From: Acinetobacter proteolyticus
Lineage (GTDB): Bacteria; Pseudomonadota; Gammaproteobacteria; Pseudomonadales; Moraxellaceae
Reading direction: 5' to 3'
NCBI RefSeq assembly: GCF_000367945.1
Contig: NZ_KB849178.1
Span: forward strand, 186,001 to 250,000
DNA: 64,000 bases
Shown here: positions 35,440 through 44,766 of the stretch, one piece after another
Layout: each line of letters starts with the position of its first letter
Position numbering within the stretch: the first letter of the stretch is position 1
Made by a program: the position numbers and the translations under genes
Notes under the pieces: generated by a model
The model's database searches: none
What the model saw: the letters and a program-made list of their open reading frames with translations, nothing else
What the model was told of the DNA's origin: nothing

Positions 35440-36345
35440 ATGTACGCAGTGATTATCGTTGCCGTATTTTTAGTCAGCTTTTTGTATACCTATTTACGAG
35501 GCAAAGAACGATTAAAAGCATCTCGACAATTATTTGACCATTCGACATTTTTAGCGCCAATCAACATGTTCATGACGGGCTTTTCTAAATTGCCGAACCA
35601 ACCTTTCTTCGATGTGGCGCAGTTCCCAGAACTAAAACCCTTACAAGATAACTGGCAAGTGATTCGTGAAGAGGCCATCCAACTACAGAACCAAATTAAA
35701 GCGTCTGAAAAAAACAATGATGCCGGCTTTAACACCTTCTTTAAGCGAGGGTGGAAACGCTTTTATCTAAAATGGTATCAAGACAGCCATCCTTCAGCAC
35801 AACAACTCTGTCCAAAAACTGTTGCTCTACTAGAAAGCATCCCGTCAGTCAAAGCAGCTATGTTTACCGAATTGCCTTCTGGCAGCTACTTGGGTAAACA
35901 CCGTGACCCTTACGCAGGTTCAGTACGTTATCATCTTGGCCTAGTCACACCCAATAGCGATGATTGCTTTATCGAAGTCGATCAAGAACGTTATAGCTGG
36001 AGAGACGGTGAAGCCACAGTCTTTGATGAAACCTTTGTACATTGGGCTGAAAACAAAACCGATGAAACCCGTATTATCTTATTCTGTGACATCGAACGCC
36101 CAATGAAATGGGGTTGGGCACAAAAGTTCAATCACTGGTTTGGTCGCAATGTCATGTCTGCCGCAAGTTCACCCAATGATGACCAAGACAAAACTGGTTT
36201 TATTAACCGTATTTTTAAATATGGTTATGCCGTGCATCACTATGGTCGTGGCCTAAAAGAACGTAATCGCCCACTCTACTATGTATCTAAATGGTTACTA
36301 TTTGCCATCCTGATTGGCTTAATCTTGCTCCCAAGCTTTTTATAA
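35440..36345 (+). CDS. lpxO: Lipid A 2-hydroxylase LpxO-like dioxygenase
   Basis: This 301-residue Fe(II)/2-oxoglutarate-dependent aspartyl/asparaginyl beta-hydroxylase-fold protein has an N-terminal membrane helix (VIIVAVFLVSFLYTYL). The iron ligands appear as H154-R-D156 in LGKHRDPY and H201 in FVHWAEN. R211 is placed to bind 2-oxoglutarate. A C-terminal helix at about 283-300 adds a second membrane contact. Size and layout match LpxO, which adds a 2-hydroxyl to a lipid A acyl chain and affects antimicrobial-peptide resistance. It stands alone with a terminator. Confidence 0.78.
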   Translation: MYAVIIVAVFLVSFLYTYLRGKERLKASRQLFDHSTFLAPINMFMTGFSKLPNQPFFDVAQFPELKPLQDNWQVIREEAIQLQNQIKASEKNNDAGFNTFFKRGWKRFYLKWYQDSHPSAQQLCPKTVALLESIPSVKAAMFTELPSGSYLGKHRDPYAGSVRYHLGLVTPNSDDCFIEVDQERYSWRDGEATVFDETFVHWAENKTDETRIILFCDIERPMKWGWAQKFNHWFGRNVMSAASSPNDDQDKTGFINRIFKYGYAVHHYGRGLKERNRPLYYVSKWLLFAILIGLILLPSFL

Positions 36346-36359
36346 TAAAATTCATTCAT

Positions 36360-36390
36360 AAAAAAGAGATGCAATTGCATCTCTTTTTTA
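36360..36390. terminator. Bidirectional terminator after lpxO
   Basis: AAAAAGAGATGCAA and TTGCATCTCTTTTT form one long palindrome. It lies between convergent genes. Confidence 0.9.
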
Positions 36391-36407
36391 TTTCAAACCA
36401 ATTGAAC

Positions 36408-36812
36408 TTAATTTGCTTTTGCAGTCTGTGTACCTGCTGTTTGTGCCGCCGCAGCGTTGGCCGCTTGAACAGCCGTTTCACCAATTAAAGCAATCTTGGC
36501 TTTCTCTTGGCTCTGTGCAGATAATGCAGGATTTGATGCCACAATACGGTTAATATTTGCAGAGTTTGCAGGCGCAATTGCTGCTGTTTGCAATACGATT
36601 GGACGGTTGCCTGTATCACCTAAAGTATAGCGAATGCCAGTACGTGGACTGATCACAGTTGTGACTTCACGTTTAACTTGTGCTTCAGCTGTATTGCTGC
36701 CTTTTGCCGCTAAGACTTTATCCACAGTCGTGGTTTGTGGTGCATCGTCTGCAAATGCAAAACCCGATACCGCCGCACTTGCCAAAATTAAAAGTTGTAA
36801 TGGTTTTTTCAT
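36408..36812 (-). CDS. Small periplasmic protein of unknown function
   Basis: The 134-residue protein has a clear signal peptide, LQLLILASAAVSGFAFA, cut before DDAPQT. The mature part is Ala/Thr/Gln-rich with low complexity near the C-terminus (AAQTAGTQTA). No cysteines or catalytic motif are seen, and the family is not recognised. It sits between secA and lpxO, read in the same direction as secA and upstream of the lpxO terminator. Coding is supported by the signal peptide and its own ribosome site (CGGGAAGAC). Confidence 0.65.
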   Translation of the reverse strand: MKKPLQLLILASAAVSGFAFADDAPQTTTVDKVLAAKGSNTAEAQVKREVTTVISPRTGIRYTLGDTGNRPIVLQTAAIAPANSANINRIVASNPALSAQSQEKAKIALIGETAVQAANAAAAQTAGTQTAKAN

Positions 36813-36902
36813 TGTCTTCCCGCTTTTAATGCGAACTCAATCAAGATCTGTAAGTCCAATAATGAAACTACAAAGCGTGTCTGGACTCAAGTAAATTCTC
36901 GT

Positions 36903-36935
36903 AAAAAAAGCAGAGACCAATGCTCTGCTTTTTTA
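36903..36935 (-). terminator. Terminator after secA
   Basis: AGCAGAG (36909-36915) and CTCTGCT (36923-36929) form a stem with A- and T-run flanks, 25 bases past the secA stop. Confidence 0.88.
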
Positions 36936-36959
36936 TTTCAGCTTAAATCAAGTCAAAAC

Positions 36960-39692
36960 TTAGATTTTACCGTGACATTGCTTATACTTTAAGCCAGAAC
37001 CGCAAGGGCAAGGCGCATTACGACTTTCAGGTACTGGGAATGCAGTATTACCTACATTTTCAATCTCTTCAGAAGCCGTGATTTCACCGGTTAAACCATC
37101 TACATCATCATGTTCAAACGACAGACGCATTGATTCCGCCTGACGTTGTTGCTGTGCTTCAAGTTCTGCCAATTCTTCTGCTGTCGGTACATGAACACGA
37201 GATAAATCCGTCACCACATCAGACTTGATCACACCCAACATATTTACAAACAAGTTGAATGCTTCTTTCTTGTATTCTTGCTCAGGATTTTTCTGTGCGT
37301 AGCCACGTAAATGAATCCCTTGACGTAGATAGTCCATCGCAGCCAAATGATCTTTCCAATGGCGGTCAAGCGAGTTCAACATAAAGTGGCGTTCCAACAT
37401 TGCTGCTGAATCATCCCCCATTTGCTCACGACGTTGGCGGTAGCGATTAATGACTTCATCAGAAATACGAGCCACTAAACCTTCTTCATCCAAACGACGA
37501 TCTTGGTCTAACCATTGCTGTACAGGAAGCTCGATACCTAAATCACTATGCAAAGCATTTTCCAAGCCTTCGATATCCCACTGGTCATGAATCGACTCTG
37601 GTGGAATAAAGTTTGCGATAAGACCTTTCACCACTTCCTGATGCATTTCTTCAATATAGTCTTGAAGCGTACTTTCCGCTAAAACTTCATCACGTTGTGA
37701 ATAAATGATCTTACGTTGTTCGTTGTTCACGTCATCGTACTTCAATAGATTCTTACGAATATCAAAGTTACGTGCTTCAACTTTACGCTGTGCATTTTCG
37801 ATTGAACGGCTCACCATTTTGTGCTCAATCGCTTCACTTTCTTGTAAGCCCATTGCACGCATCATGGCAACAACGCGATCGCCCGCGAAGATACGCATCA
37901 AGTCATCTTCAAGTGACAAATAGAAGCGAGATACACCAGGGTCACCTTGACGACCCGCACGACCACGCAGCTGGTTATCAATACGACGTGATTCATGACG
38001 CTCAGAACCTATGATATGTAAACCACCTGAACTTAAAACGTCTTCGTGATCTTTTTCCCACTGTGCCTGTAAACGTGCTTCATCTTCAGGGGTTGGATTT
38101 TCAATTTTGGCTAGCTTGGCTTTCCAGTTACCACCCAGCAAAATATCGGTACCACGACCCGCCATGTTGGTGGCAATGGTTACCGCATTCGGACTACCCG
38201 CTTGCGCAATAATATCCGCTTCACGTTCGTGCTGTTTTGCATTCAAGACTTCGTGATGAATACCCGCCTGTAATAACTTGGCAGATAAAATTTCACTGGC
38301 TTCAATGGTTGCGGTACCGATCAGGATCGGTGCAACGCCCTGCTGACGAATCTTGGTAATTTCTTCAATAATCGCGGTATATTTACCATTACGGTTTAAA
38401 TAGATCAAATCGTTATGATCGACACGGACCATTGGACGGTGCGTTGGAATAATCACCACATCCAGACCATAGATTTCTTTCATTTCCGCAGCTTCAGTAT
38501 CGGCAGTACCGGTCATACCTGACAGCTTTTTATATAGACGGAAATAGTTCTGGAAAGTTGTGGTTGCCAGCGTTTGGTTTTCTGGCTGAATTTCCATGTT
38601 TTCTTTGGCTTCAACCGCTTGATGCAAACCTTCAGACCAACGACGACCTGGCATGGTACGACCCGTGCTTTCATCCACAATAATGACTTCTTCTTTCTGA
38701 GTCTGTGGATTAACGCCAATGATGTAGTGCACATTCTTTTGATAGAGATAGTGTGCACGAATCGCTGCAGTGACATGGTGAACTAAATTCAGGTTAGTTG
38801 CTGAATAAAGACTCTCGCCTTCAGCCAACAAGCCCATTTCAATCAGTTTTTGTTCAACTGTTTCATAACCAACTTCAGTCATTTCAACTGAACGCTGTTT
38901 CTCATCGACCCAGAAATGCCCGCCATCAGCCACTTTTTCTTCTTTCTGTGGACGTAATGTTGGAGGAATACTGTTAATCAGCTGATAAAGATGAGATGAA
39001 TCTTCACTTTGACCTGAAATAATCAACGGTGTACGTGCTTCATCAATCAAGATTGAGTCGACTTCATCGATGATGGCGTAGCTTAAACCGCGTTGCTTTT
39101 TCTCTTGCAGAGAAAACACCATATTGTCACGAAGATAGTCGAAACCGAATTCGTTGTTGGTCCCGTAGGTAATGTCGGAAGTATAGGCTTGTGCTTTTTC
39201 ATCCGGCATTTGCATCGAGTAAATCACACCAATGCTGAGGCCTAAGAATTCGAATAATGGACGGTTCAACTCAGCATCACGTTGTGCCAAGTAGTCGTTC
39301 ACCGTAATCACGTGAACGCCTTGACCACTTAATGCATTGAGATAACACGCCAAAGTACCCATCAGGGTTTTACCTTCACCGGTACGCATTTCAGCAATCT
39401 TACCTTCGTGTAAGGTAATACCACCAATCAACTGCACGTCATAATGGCGCATGCCCATGACACGTTTTGCTGCTTCACGACACACCGCAAACGCTTCTGG
39501 CATTAACTTATCTAAAGTTTCACCATTACTAAAACGTTGTTTGAATTCTGGAGTTTTTGCAGAGAGGTCTGCATCGTTTAGAGCAGATATCGTCGGTTCA
39601 AGCGCATTAATTTGTTCAACAATTTTACGCATGCGTTTGAGCTCACGCTCATTTTTTGTACCGAAGATACCTCCGATCAGACTTGCCAACAT
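36960..39692 (-). CDS. secA: Preprotein translocase ATPase
   Basis: SecA is the ATP-driven motor that pushes unfolded preproteins through SecYEG. The 910-residue protein has Walker A MRTGEGKT, the DEAD-type [16 protein letters not shown] region and the preprotein cross-linking domain. NBD2 carries [10 protein letters not shown] and GRAGRQGD, and the C-terminal zinc motif is [14 protein letters not shown], which binds SecB. The C-terminal linker is of usual length. No secM-like gene lies upstream, so its regulation differs from E. coli. It is monocistronic. Confidence 0.98.
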   Translation of the reverse strand: MLASLIGGIFGTKNERELKRMRKIVEQINALEPTISALNDADLSAKTPEFKQRFSNGETLDKLMPEAFAVCREAAKRVMGMRHYDVQLIGGITLHEGKIAEMRTGEGKTLMGTLACYLNALSGQGVHVITVNDYLAQRDAELNRPLFEFLGLSIGVIYSMQMPDEKAQAYTSDITYGTNNEFGFDYLRDNMVFSLQEKKQRGLSYAIIDEVDSILIDEARTPLIISGQSEDSSHLYQLINSIPPTLRPQKEEKVADGGHFWVDEKQRSVEMTEVGYETVEQKLIEMGLLAEGESLYSATNLNLVHHVTAAIRAHYLYQKNVHYIIGVNPQTQKEEVIIVDESTGRTMPGRRWSEGLHQAVEAKENMEIQPENQTLATTTFQNYFRLYKKLSGMTGTADTEAAEMKEIYGLDVVIIPTHRPMVRVDHNDLIYLNRNGKYTAIIEEITKIRQQGVAPILIGTATIEASEILSAKLLQAGIHHEVLNAKQHEREADIIAQAGSPNAVTIATNMAGRGTDILLGGNWKAKLAKIENPTPEDEARLQAQWEKDHEDVLSSGGLHIIGSERHESRRIDNQLRGRAGRQGDPGVSRFYLSLEDDLMRIFAGDRVVAMMRAMGLQESEAIEHKMVSRSIENAQRKVEARNFDIRKNLLKYDDVNNEQRKIIYSQRDEVLAESTLQDYIEEMHQEVVKGLIANFIPPESIHDQWDIEGLENALHSDLGIELPVQQWLDQDRRLDEEGLVARISDEVINRYRQRREQMGDDSAAMLERHFMLNSLDRHWKDHLAAMDYLRQGIHLRGYAQKNPEQEYKKEAFNLFVNMLGVIKSDVVTDLSRVHVPTAEELAELEAQQQRQAESMRLSFEHDDVDGLTGEITASEEIENVGNTAFPVPESRNAPCPCGSGLKYKQCHGKI

Positions 39693-40056
39693 GAATAAAC
39701 TCTCTAATCCTGTTTGTTATAAGGTTTGTCAATTTCAACAAACCCTAGGTCGGTTAATTTTTTCTTAGCTGTTATTATGGAGTCAGAAATAAGAACTACA
39801 AGTGCTTTGCATTCAAACAGGCAAAAAAATCTGCGAGGCGATTCTGACGTCACATCACTAAAGATGCGTTAATGTAGCAAATTTGCATTTAACTTACATC
39901 GACTTGAATGTGAATTTCTGATCATTTTTTAACAAGATCAATAATCAATATCTCAAAAGTTCATAATAAAATACAAAAACAATAATTTTATTTATAAAGT
40001 ACATCCTGCATATTAGATGGAGATAGAAAACATAAAGAATGTATAGAGGATTGATC
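39693..40056. other. Intergenic region between secA and peroxiredoxin
   Basis: This divergent 364-base gap must hold both promoters, but I cannot pick them with confidence because it is very AT-rich. A 7-bp inverted repeat GGTTTGT/ACAAACC lies at 39723-39744 in the secA leader. No gene is seen. Confidence 0.4.
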
Positions 40057-40698
40057 ATGACATTACGTTTAGGCGATATCGCCCCAAATTTCCAGCAAGA
40101 ATCAAGTGAAGGTAATATTGATTTTTATGACTTTTTAGGGAGTAGTTGGGGAATTCTTTTTTCACATCCTGCGGACTATACGCCCGTTTGTACCACTGAA
40201 CTCGGCTATACCGCCAAGCTGAAAGATGAATTTGACAAACGTGGGGTGAAAGCGATTGCCCTTTCGGTTGATGATGTGGAATCACATAAAGGCTGGATTC
40301 AGGACATCAACGAAACGCAGAATACCACAGTCAACTTCCCGATTATTGCGGATAAAGACCGAAAAGTGTCTGAACTTTATGGTTTTATTCATCCTAATGC
40401 CAACGAAACCTTAACTGTACGTTCATTGGTCATTATTGATCCGAATAAAAAAGTGCGTTTGATCATTACCTATCCAGCATCAACAGGCCGTAATTTTAAT
40501 GAAGTATTGCGCGTGGTCGACTCACTGCAATTGACTGACAAGCATAAAGTTGCGACACCAGCAAACTGGCAACAAGGCGAAGATGTGGTGATTGTGCCTT
40601 CATTAAAAGATGAGGAAGAAATCAAACAACGCTTCCCGAAAGGCTATAAGGCCGTCAAACCGTATTTACGATTAACCCCTCAGCCTGAACAAGATTAA
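40057..40698 (+). CDS. 1-Cys peroxiredoxin (AhpC/TSA family, Prx6 type)
   Basis: The 213-residue thiol peroxidase reduces hydrogen or organic peroxides. The peroxidatic C45 sits in HPADYTPVCTTELG. No resolving Cys is found near the C-terminus, as in Prx6-type enzymes. The Prx6-specific segment NFPIIADKDRKVSELYG and the long C-terminal domain ending in YLRLTPQ support this subfamily over AhpC. The frame opens six codons earlier; the ATG at 40057 follows GAGGA. It is probably a stress gene, though no OxyR site can be assigned. Confidence 0.93.
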   Translation: MTLRLGDIAPNFQQESSEGNIDFYDFLGSSWGILFSHPADYTPVCTTELGYTAKLKDEFDKRGVKAIALSVDDVESHKGWIQDINETQNTTVNFPIIADKDRKVSELYGFIHPNANETLTVRSLVIIDPNKKVRLIITYPASTGRNFNEVLRVVDSLQLTDKHKVATPANWQQGEDVVIVPSLKDEEEIKQRFPKGYKAVKPYLRLTPQPEQD

Positions 40699-40873
40699 AG
40701 CGTATACTTTAATCGCAGTGCAAGACAAACGAAGTGCGTAGCCATAACGACCAGCAACGCTCGTTCCTGAGAAGCGGCTAAAGCTTCGCAAGAAGATGAA
40801 CAGCTATGCTGTGAGTGAAGAGATTAAAGCGCAAGAGCAATAAATCGAATCAGGATTAAACAATATGAATCTC
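40699..40873. other. Unexplained spacer after the peroxiredoxin
   Basis: A short inverted repeat GATTAAAG/CTTTAATC overlaps the peroxiredoxin stop (about 40695-40716), and AGAGATTAAAGCG recurs near 40820. The rest has no good frame. It may be a degenerate repeat or part of a 3' RNA. Confidence 0.35.
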
Positions 40874-40899
40874 AGCCTATCCTCTGGATAGGCTTTTTT
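40874..40899 (+). terminator. Rho-independent terminator
   Basis: AGCCTATCC and GGATAGGCT form a 9-bp perfect stem around TCT, followed by five further T. It ends the transcript of the peroxiredoxin and the unexplained spacer. Confidence 0.88.
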
Positions 40900-40983
40900 A
40901 TGCCAATCGAAATTTGTTTTGGTATTTCTGAATCAATAAGGTTATAAGAATAATTCGATCCGCCACAGAATAAAAACAGCACC

Positions 40984-41793
40984 ATGATCTACAATATTCA
41001 CCATCTGCACTGTGGGAGCTTCTGCCCTGTTTGCGCGCCATTATTTGGGCAAAAAGGCTGGAAAGCCCACCTCGTCTGCCATTGTCTTTTAATTGAAACA
41101 GATCGTGGCTTAGTTTTGATTGATACAGGCTTAGGACTCCAAGACTATTTACACACCGAACAGCGCTTAGGTCCTTTGCTCAAGCAGTTTGGTTCGATTG
41201 TACCGAACCTAAAACTCACCGCCATACAGCAAATTCAAAAACTCGGTTTTAATCCGAGTGATGTACAACATATTTTTGTGACCCATTTGGATTTTGACCA
41301 CGCAGGTGGAATTTCAGATTTCCCCAATGCGACAGTACATCTCTTAGCCGCTGAATTTAATGCCACTCAATCGCTGACCACCAAGGGCAAACTTCGTTAT
41401 AAGACAGAACAATTTAAACAGCATCGTCATTGGAACTTTGCTGAACATAACGATGGCGAAGCATGGTTTAATCTGCAAAAAGTCCAAGGGCTTCCATTAT
41501 TTCACGATGAAATTTTGATGATTCCCCTGATCGGACATACGGCTGGACATTGTGGCATCGCCATTAAAAAGGCGGATGGTTGGGTGTTATTTTGTGGTGA
41601 TGCCTATTACACCCATCTGGAGCTCAATCCGAAAAATAAACTGCGAGCCTTAGATCTTACAGAACGTTTATTGGCCGAAGATAACCAATTGCGTTTGCAC
41701 AATCTCAAACAGTTACAATATCTCGCTCAACATGAGCAAAGCATTGAGTTAATTTGTGCGCACGATCCAATCGAATTCAGTCGCTATCAGTAA
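40984..41793 (+). CDS. Metallo-beta-lactamase-fold hydrolase
   Basis: The 269-residue MBL-fold hydrolase shows the metal-binding THLDFDHAGG (HxDxDH) motif. A further His lies in GHTAGHCG, the bridging Asp in FCGDAYY, and a last His in CAHDP. The layout and size recall the AttM/AiiA-like lactonase group and related general hydrolases. N-acyl-homoserine lactone hydrolysis is possible, but the motif is shared by enzymes with other substrates. No signal peptide is present. The lipoprotein phosphatase begins one base after its stop, so they are translationally coupled. Confidence 0.83.
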   Translation: MIYNIHHLHCGSFCPVCAPLFGQKGWKAHLVCHCLLIETDRGLVLIDTGLGLQDYLHTEQRLGPLLKQFGSIVPNLKLTAIQQIQKLGFNPSDVQHIFVTHLDFDHAGGISDFPNATVHLLAAEFNATQSLTTKGKLRYKTEQFKQHRHWNFAEHNDGEAWFNLQKVQGLPLFHDEILMIPLIGHTAGHCGIAIKKADGWVLFCGDAYYTHLELNPKNKLRALDLTERLLAEDNQLRLHNLKQLQYLAQHEQSIELICAHDPIEFSRYQ

Positions 41794-41794
41794 T

Positions 41795-42379
41795 ATGAAA
41801 AAAACGCTCCTTGCCCTTACACTCATTTCTACGCTCAGTGTGGGCGGATGCATGAAGCATTCAAGCCTTAATGATGAACAACGTCCAAAAAATTGGGGAA
41901 CACTGATTTCACAGCAGCATAATTTTTATCAAATTAGCAATGATGTATTTCGTAGTGATCAACCTAGCAATGAACTCATTCCAATTTTAAAACACTATAA
42001 TATTGATACGGTCATCAATCTCAGAGCCAGAAATGAAGATGCCAAAGTTTTAAAAGATCAACCTTTTAATCTGGTGCATATTCCAATTTATACATGGGCC
42101 ATCAATCGCCAAGATCTATTACAGACCATGCAAGCGATTCAAACGGCTAAGCAAAATAACCAAAAAGTATTAATTCACTGTTATCACGGTTCTGATCGTA
42201 CAGGGGCAAACATTGCCATGTATCGCATTATTTTTGAAAACTGGCCAATCGAAGATGCGGTCAAAGAAATGAAACAAGGGGGTTATGGCTTCCATGTGAT
42301 CTGGAAAAACATTGATCATTTGTTTACGCCTGACAATGTAAAATGGATTCAACAACAACTGTTGAATCCATCTTCATAA
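41795..42379 (+). CDS. Lipoprotein dual-specificity/tyrosine phosphatase
   Basis: The 194-residue protein has a signal peptide with a lipobox (LSVGGC, C19) and a DSP-type phosphatase domain. The CX5R loop is HCYHGSDRTG, with nucleophile C129 and R135. An upstream loop is seen as INLRARNED. The lipid anchor places it in the envelope, and it resembles the bacterial DSP-PTPases of the PF22785/SiwX family. Substrate may be phosphoproteins or phosphorylated lipids or sugars. The frame opens at 41756, but MKKTLLAL at 41795 is the start of the signal peptide. Confidence 0.85.
   Translation: MKKTLLALTLISTLSVGGCMKHSSLNDEQRPKNWGTLISQQHNFYQISNDVFRSDQPSNELIPILKHYNIDTVINLRARNEDAKVLKDQPFNLVHIPIYTWAINRQDLLQTMQAIQTAKQNNQKVLIHCYHGSDRTGANIAMYRIIFENWPIEDAVKEMKQGGYGFHVIWKNIDHLFTPDNVKWIQQQLLNPSS
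42343..42371. repeat. 11-bp inverted repeat at the phosphatase 3' end
   Basis: ATGGATTCAAC (42343-42353) and GTTGAATCCAT (42361-42371) form a stem inside the last codons of the phosphatase gene, between convergent genes. U-runs are weak on both sides. Confidence 0.4.
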
Positions 42380-42400
42380 CAAACATCAACTGTGTTTCAG

Positions 42401-43483
42401 TTAGCGTTGATCAAGCGGAACCCAGTCAATCACCCAAGCTGATTTCATATTTAAACTTTCGTCTGTGGTAATTTTCTTACGGGTTGCATCGGCAACGTCA
42501 CGGTCTTTGGCTGGGCCAACCATAATCCGAATCCCTTTCGAGGTTGGACTCGTTGTCACTTTATAACCTTTAGCACGCAATTTAGACACGACAGCATCTG
42601 CATTGGCTTGGTTCGCAGCTAATGCCACTTGTACCATCCATTTTTTATCGCCATTTTCCATCAAATCACGTGCTTTTTCTGCTTCGGCTTTCTTATCCGC
42701 TTCAGCTTTACGTTTATCTTCTGCGGCTTTCTTGTCTGCTTCTGCCTTACGCTTATCTTCTGCGGCTTTCTTGTCTGCTTCAGCTTTACGCTTGTCTTCG
42801 GCTGCCTTCTTATCCGCTTCAGCCTTACGCTTGTCTTCAGCTGCCTTCTTGTCCGCTTCAGCCTTACGTTTGTCTTCTGCTACCTTCTTGTCCGCTTCAG
42901 CTTTACGTTTGTCTTCTGCTGCCTTCTTGTCCGCTTCAGCTTTACGTTTATCTTCTGCTAACTTCTTTTCGGCATCAGCCTTCTGTTGAGCTGTTGTTTT
43001 TTGCTGTTCAGCACGCTTCTTTTCATCAGCGAGTCGTTGTGCCTTGGCTTTTTCATCTTCAACCAGTTCTGGCGGAATATTATCTGAACTTTCTTGGGCT
43101 GCTGTTCGACGCGCATTAATCGCCGCATATTCCTCGGCGGCCTTACGTGCTGCTGCTGCTTCTGCCTGCTGCTGCATCTTTAAAAATTCAGCGGCGCGTG
43201 CTTCTTGTTCTGCAACTGCTTTTTCACGCGAACGGCGTTGTTCCTCAAGTAAACGTTTTTCAGTTTCAACATCAACCGCCAATGGTTGTAGAGAAACCAT
43301 TTCACTCTCTTGAGCAGGCTGAGCTGTTTTTGGCTTAGGCTCTGTTTTAGGAATCGGATGAGTAACAGTCGCTTGAGTCTGATCTTGCTCTATTTCTTCA
43401 TTACCTTTCAAAAGCAATGCTGCCAATAAAACACCACCACCTAATAGAACAACGCCACCCATCCAACGTTGTTTGTTATTCAT
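42401..43483 (-). CDS. SPOR-domain protein with charged repeats
   Basis: The 360-residue inner-membrane protein has one N-terminal helix (MGGVVLLGGGVLLAALLL). A long Lys/Glu/Ala-rich, coiled-coil-like stretch follows, with six copies of KAEADKK[A/V]AEDKR. The SPOR domain at the C-terminus (KWMVQVALAANQANADAVV onward) binds denuded septal peptidoglycan, so a role in cell division is likely; DedD holds this operon position elsewhere. ATG at 43483 overlaps the folC stop as ATGA and has AGAAG at good distance; ATG at 43489 is too close to it. Confidence 0.85.
   Translation of the reverse strand: MNNKQRWMGGVVLLGGGVLLAALLLKGNEEIEQDQTQATVTHPIPKTEPKPKTAQPAQESEMVSLQPLAVDVETEKRLLEEQRRSREKAVAEQEARAAEFLKMQQQAEAAAARKAAEEYAAINARRTAAQESSDNIPPELVEDEKAKAQRLADEKKRAEQQKTTAQQKADAEKKLAEDKRKAEADKKAAEDKRKAEADKKVAEDKRKAEADKKAAEDKRKAEADKKAAEDKRKAEADKKAAEDKRKAEADKKAAEDKRKAEADKKAEAEKARDLMENGDKKWMVQVALAANQANADAVVSKLRAKGYKVTTSPTSKGIRIMVGPAKDRDVADATRKKITTDESLNMKSAWVIDWVPLDQR
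42691..42965 (-). repeat. 39-bp coding tandem repeats
   Basis: Six copies of a 13-codon unit (KAEADKK[A/V]AEDKR) plus partial copies at both ends lie inside the SPOR gene. Synonymous changes among copies show they are not freshly expanded, but copy number may vary among strains. Confidence 0.85.
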
Positions 43484-44766
43484 CGACATTCTTCTAAATA
43501 CTCCCAGATCGCTTCTAAAGTATGAAACGAACCACAGACTAAAATCAGCTGATTGTTATGACCTTGTTTCAGCACAGTTTCAAACGCTTGCTGGATACTG
43601 CCAAACTCATGCACCTGTTGCCCTTGCAGTGCTTTTTGGATTTGTTGCACTGGTGCGGCTCTAGGCACATCTAAATTAGCAATAAACCAATCTTTTACTG
43701 TTGTTTTTAGTAAATCAGTGACCGATGGAATGTCTTTATCAGCCAACATTGAAAATACTGCAACAACTTCTGTGTACTGTTTATTGTATTTTAGGAATTT
43801 TCGCAACTGCTTCAATAAAAATTCGACGCCATGCGCATTGTGGCCCGCATCAAAAATGACAGTTTTATCTTGAATCTGACGAATTTCAAAACGCCCTTGT
43901 AAGCGAGCTTGCTGAATCCCGCTGGCAATCGCTTGCTGAGACACCTCAACACCACTTACCAATACTGCTGCGACTGCAGTGGAAATATTATCTAAGGCCA
44001 GTTGTCCAACTGGAAGTCTTAACGTCGTACCCGAAGATGCAAATGACCAAGTTTCACCATCATCATTAAGCTGATAAAAATAATCACGATCTAAGGCATA
44101 TAACTGAGCTTGGGTTTCAGCCACTTTCTCTTGAATGGCTTGCGGCAGTTGCTGCTGCCCTGCAAAAACCACTGGAATATTTGGACGAATAACTCCTGCT
44201 TTTTCAAATGCAATCTTTTCGACGGTATCGCCCAACCAATCGACATGGTCTAAGCCAATATTGGTAATCACCGCAACATCGGGATCAATCACATTGACCA
44301 CATCAAGACGGCCGCCTAAACCAACTTCAAGTACCCAAACGTCACATTGTTGCTGCTTAAAAATAACAAAAGCAGCCAAAGTGGTTGCTTCAAAAAAAGA
44401 TAAACTTAAACCACACTCACGGCGGGCTTGATCCACCAAAACAAATGCATCCACCAGACGTTGATCATCTACCTCTACACCTGCCAACTTTACACGTTCA
44501 TTAAAACGATAAATATGCGGTGACTGATACAGCCCCACCTTATACCCTTGTGCATTTAAAATTGCAGCCAAAGTAGTCGTGGTCGAGCCTTTACCATTGG
44601 TTCCTGCGACGGTAAACACCTTCGCCTGTGGTTGCATTACCCCCAATTTTTCAGCGACGGGAATAACGCGCTCTAAACCTAAATCAATGCCTGTAACGTG
44701 AACATGGCCCCAATAATCGAGCCATGTTGTTAATGTATCTGTTGCATGTGGAGCGAGTGGTTTCAA
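43480..44766 (-). CDS. folC: Bifunctional folylpolyglutamate/dihydrofolate synthase
   Basis: FolC adds glutamate to dihydropteroate and to reduced folates using ATP. The 428-residue protein contains the Mur-ligase P-loop VAGTNGKGSTTTTLA (about 53-67). VLEVGLGGRLDVVN and ITNIGLDHVDWLG add folate/Mg-binding residues. VIFDAGHNAHG in the C-terminal domain is the family's second signature. It overlaps accD by four bases and the SPOR gene by four bases, so the four genes trpA-accD-folC-SPOR form one coupled operon. Confidence 0.96.
   Translation of the reverse strand: MKPLAPHATDTLTTWLDYWGHVHVTGIDLGLERVIPVAEKLGVMQPQAKVFTVAGTNGKGSTTTTLAAILNAQGYKVGLYQSPHIYRFNERVKLAGVEVDDQRLVDAFVLVDQARRECGLSLSFFEATTLAAFVIFKQQQCDVWVLEVGLGGRLDVVNVIDPDVAVITNIGLDHVDWLGDTVEKIAFEKAGVIRPNIPVVFAGQQQLPQAIQEKVAETQAQLYALDRDYFYQLNDDGETWSFASSGTTLRLPVGQLALDNISTAVAAVLVSGVEVSQQAIASGIQQARLQGRFEIRQIQDKTVIFDAGHNAHGVEFLLKQLRKFLKYNKQYTEVVAVFSMLADKDIPSVTDLLKTTVKDWFIANLDVPRAAPVQQIQKALQGQQVHEFGSIQQAFETVLKQGHNNQLILVCGSFHTLEAIWEYLEECR

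Noticed and set aside
42691..42965. Regular 39-base repeats that might suggest a CRISPR or minisatellite
   Set aside because: They are in frame, encode a charged 13-residue unit, and have no unique spacers.
42603..43119. Long open frames opposite the SPOR gene
   Set aside because: They arise from the repetitive codons of the charged repeats and have low-complexity products.
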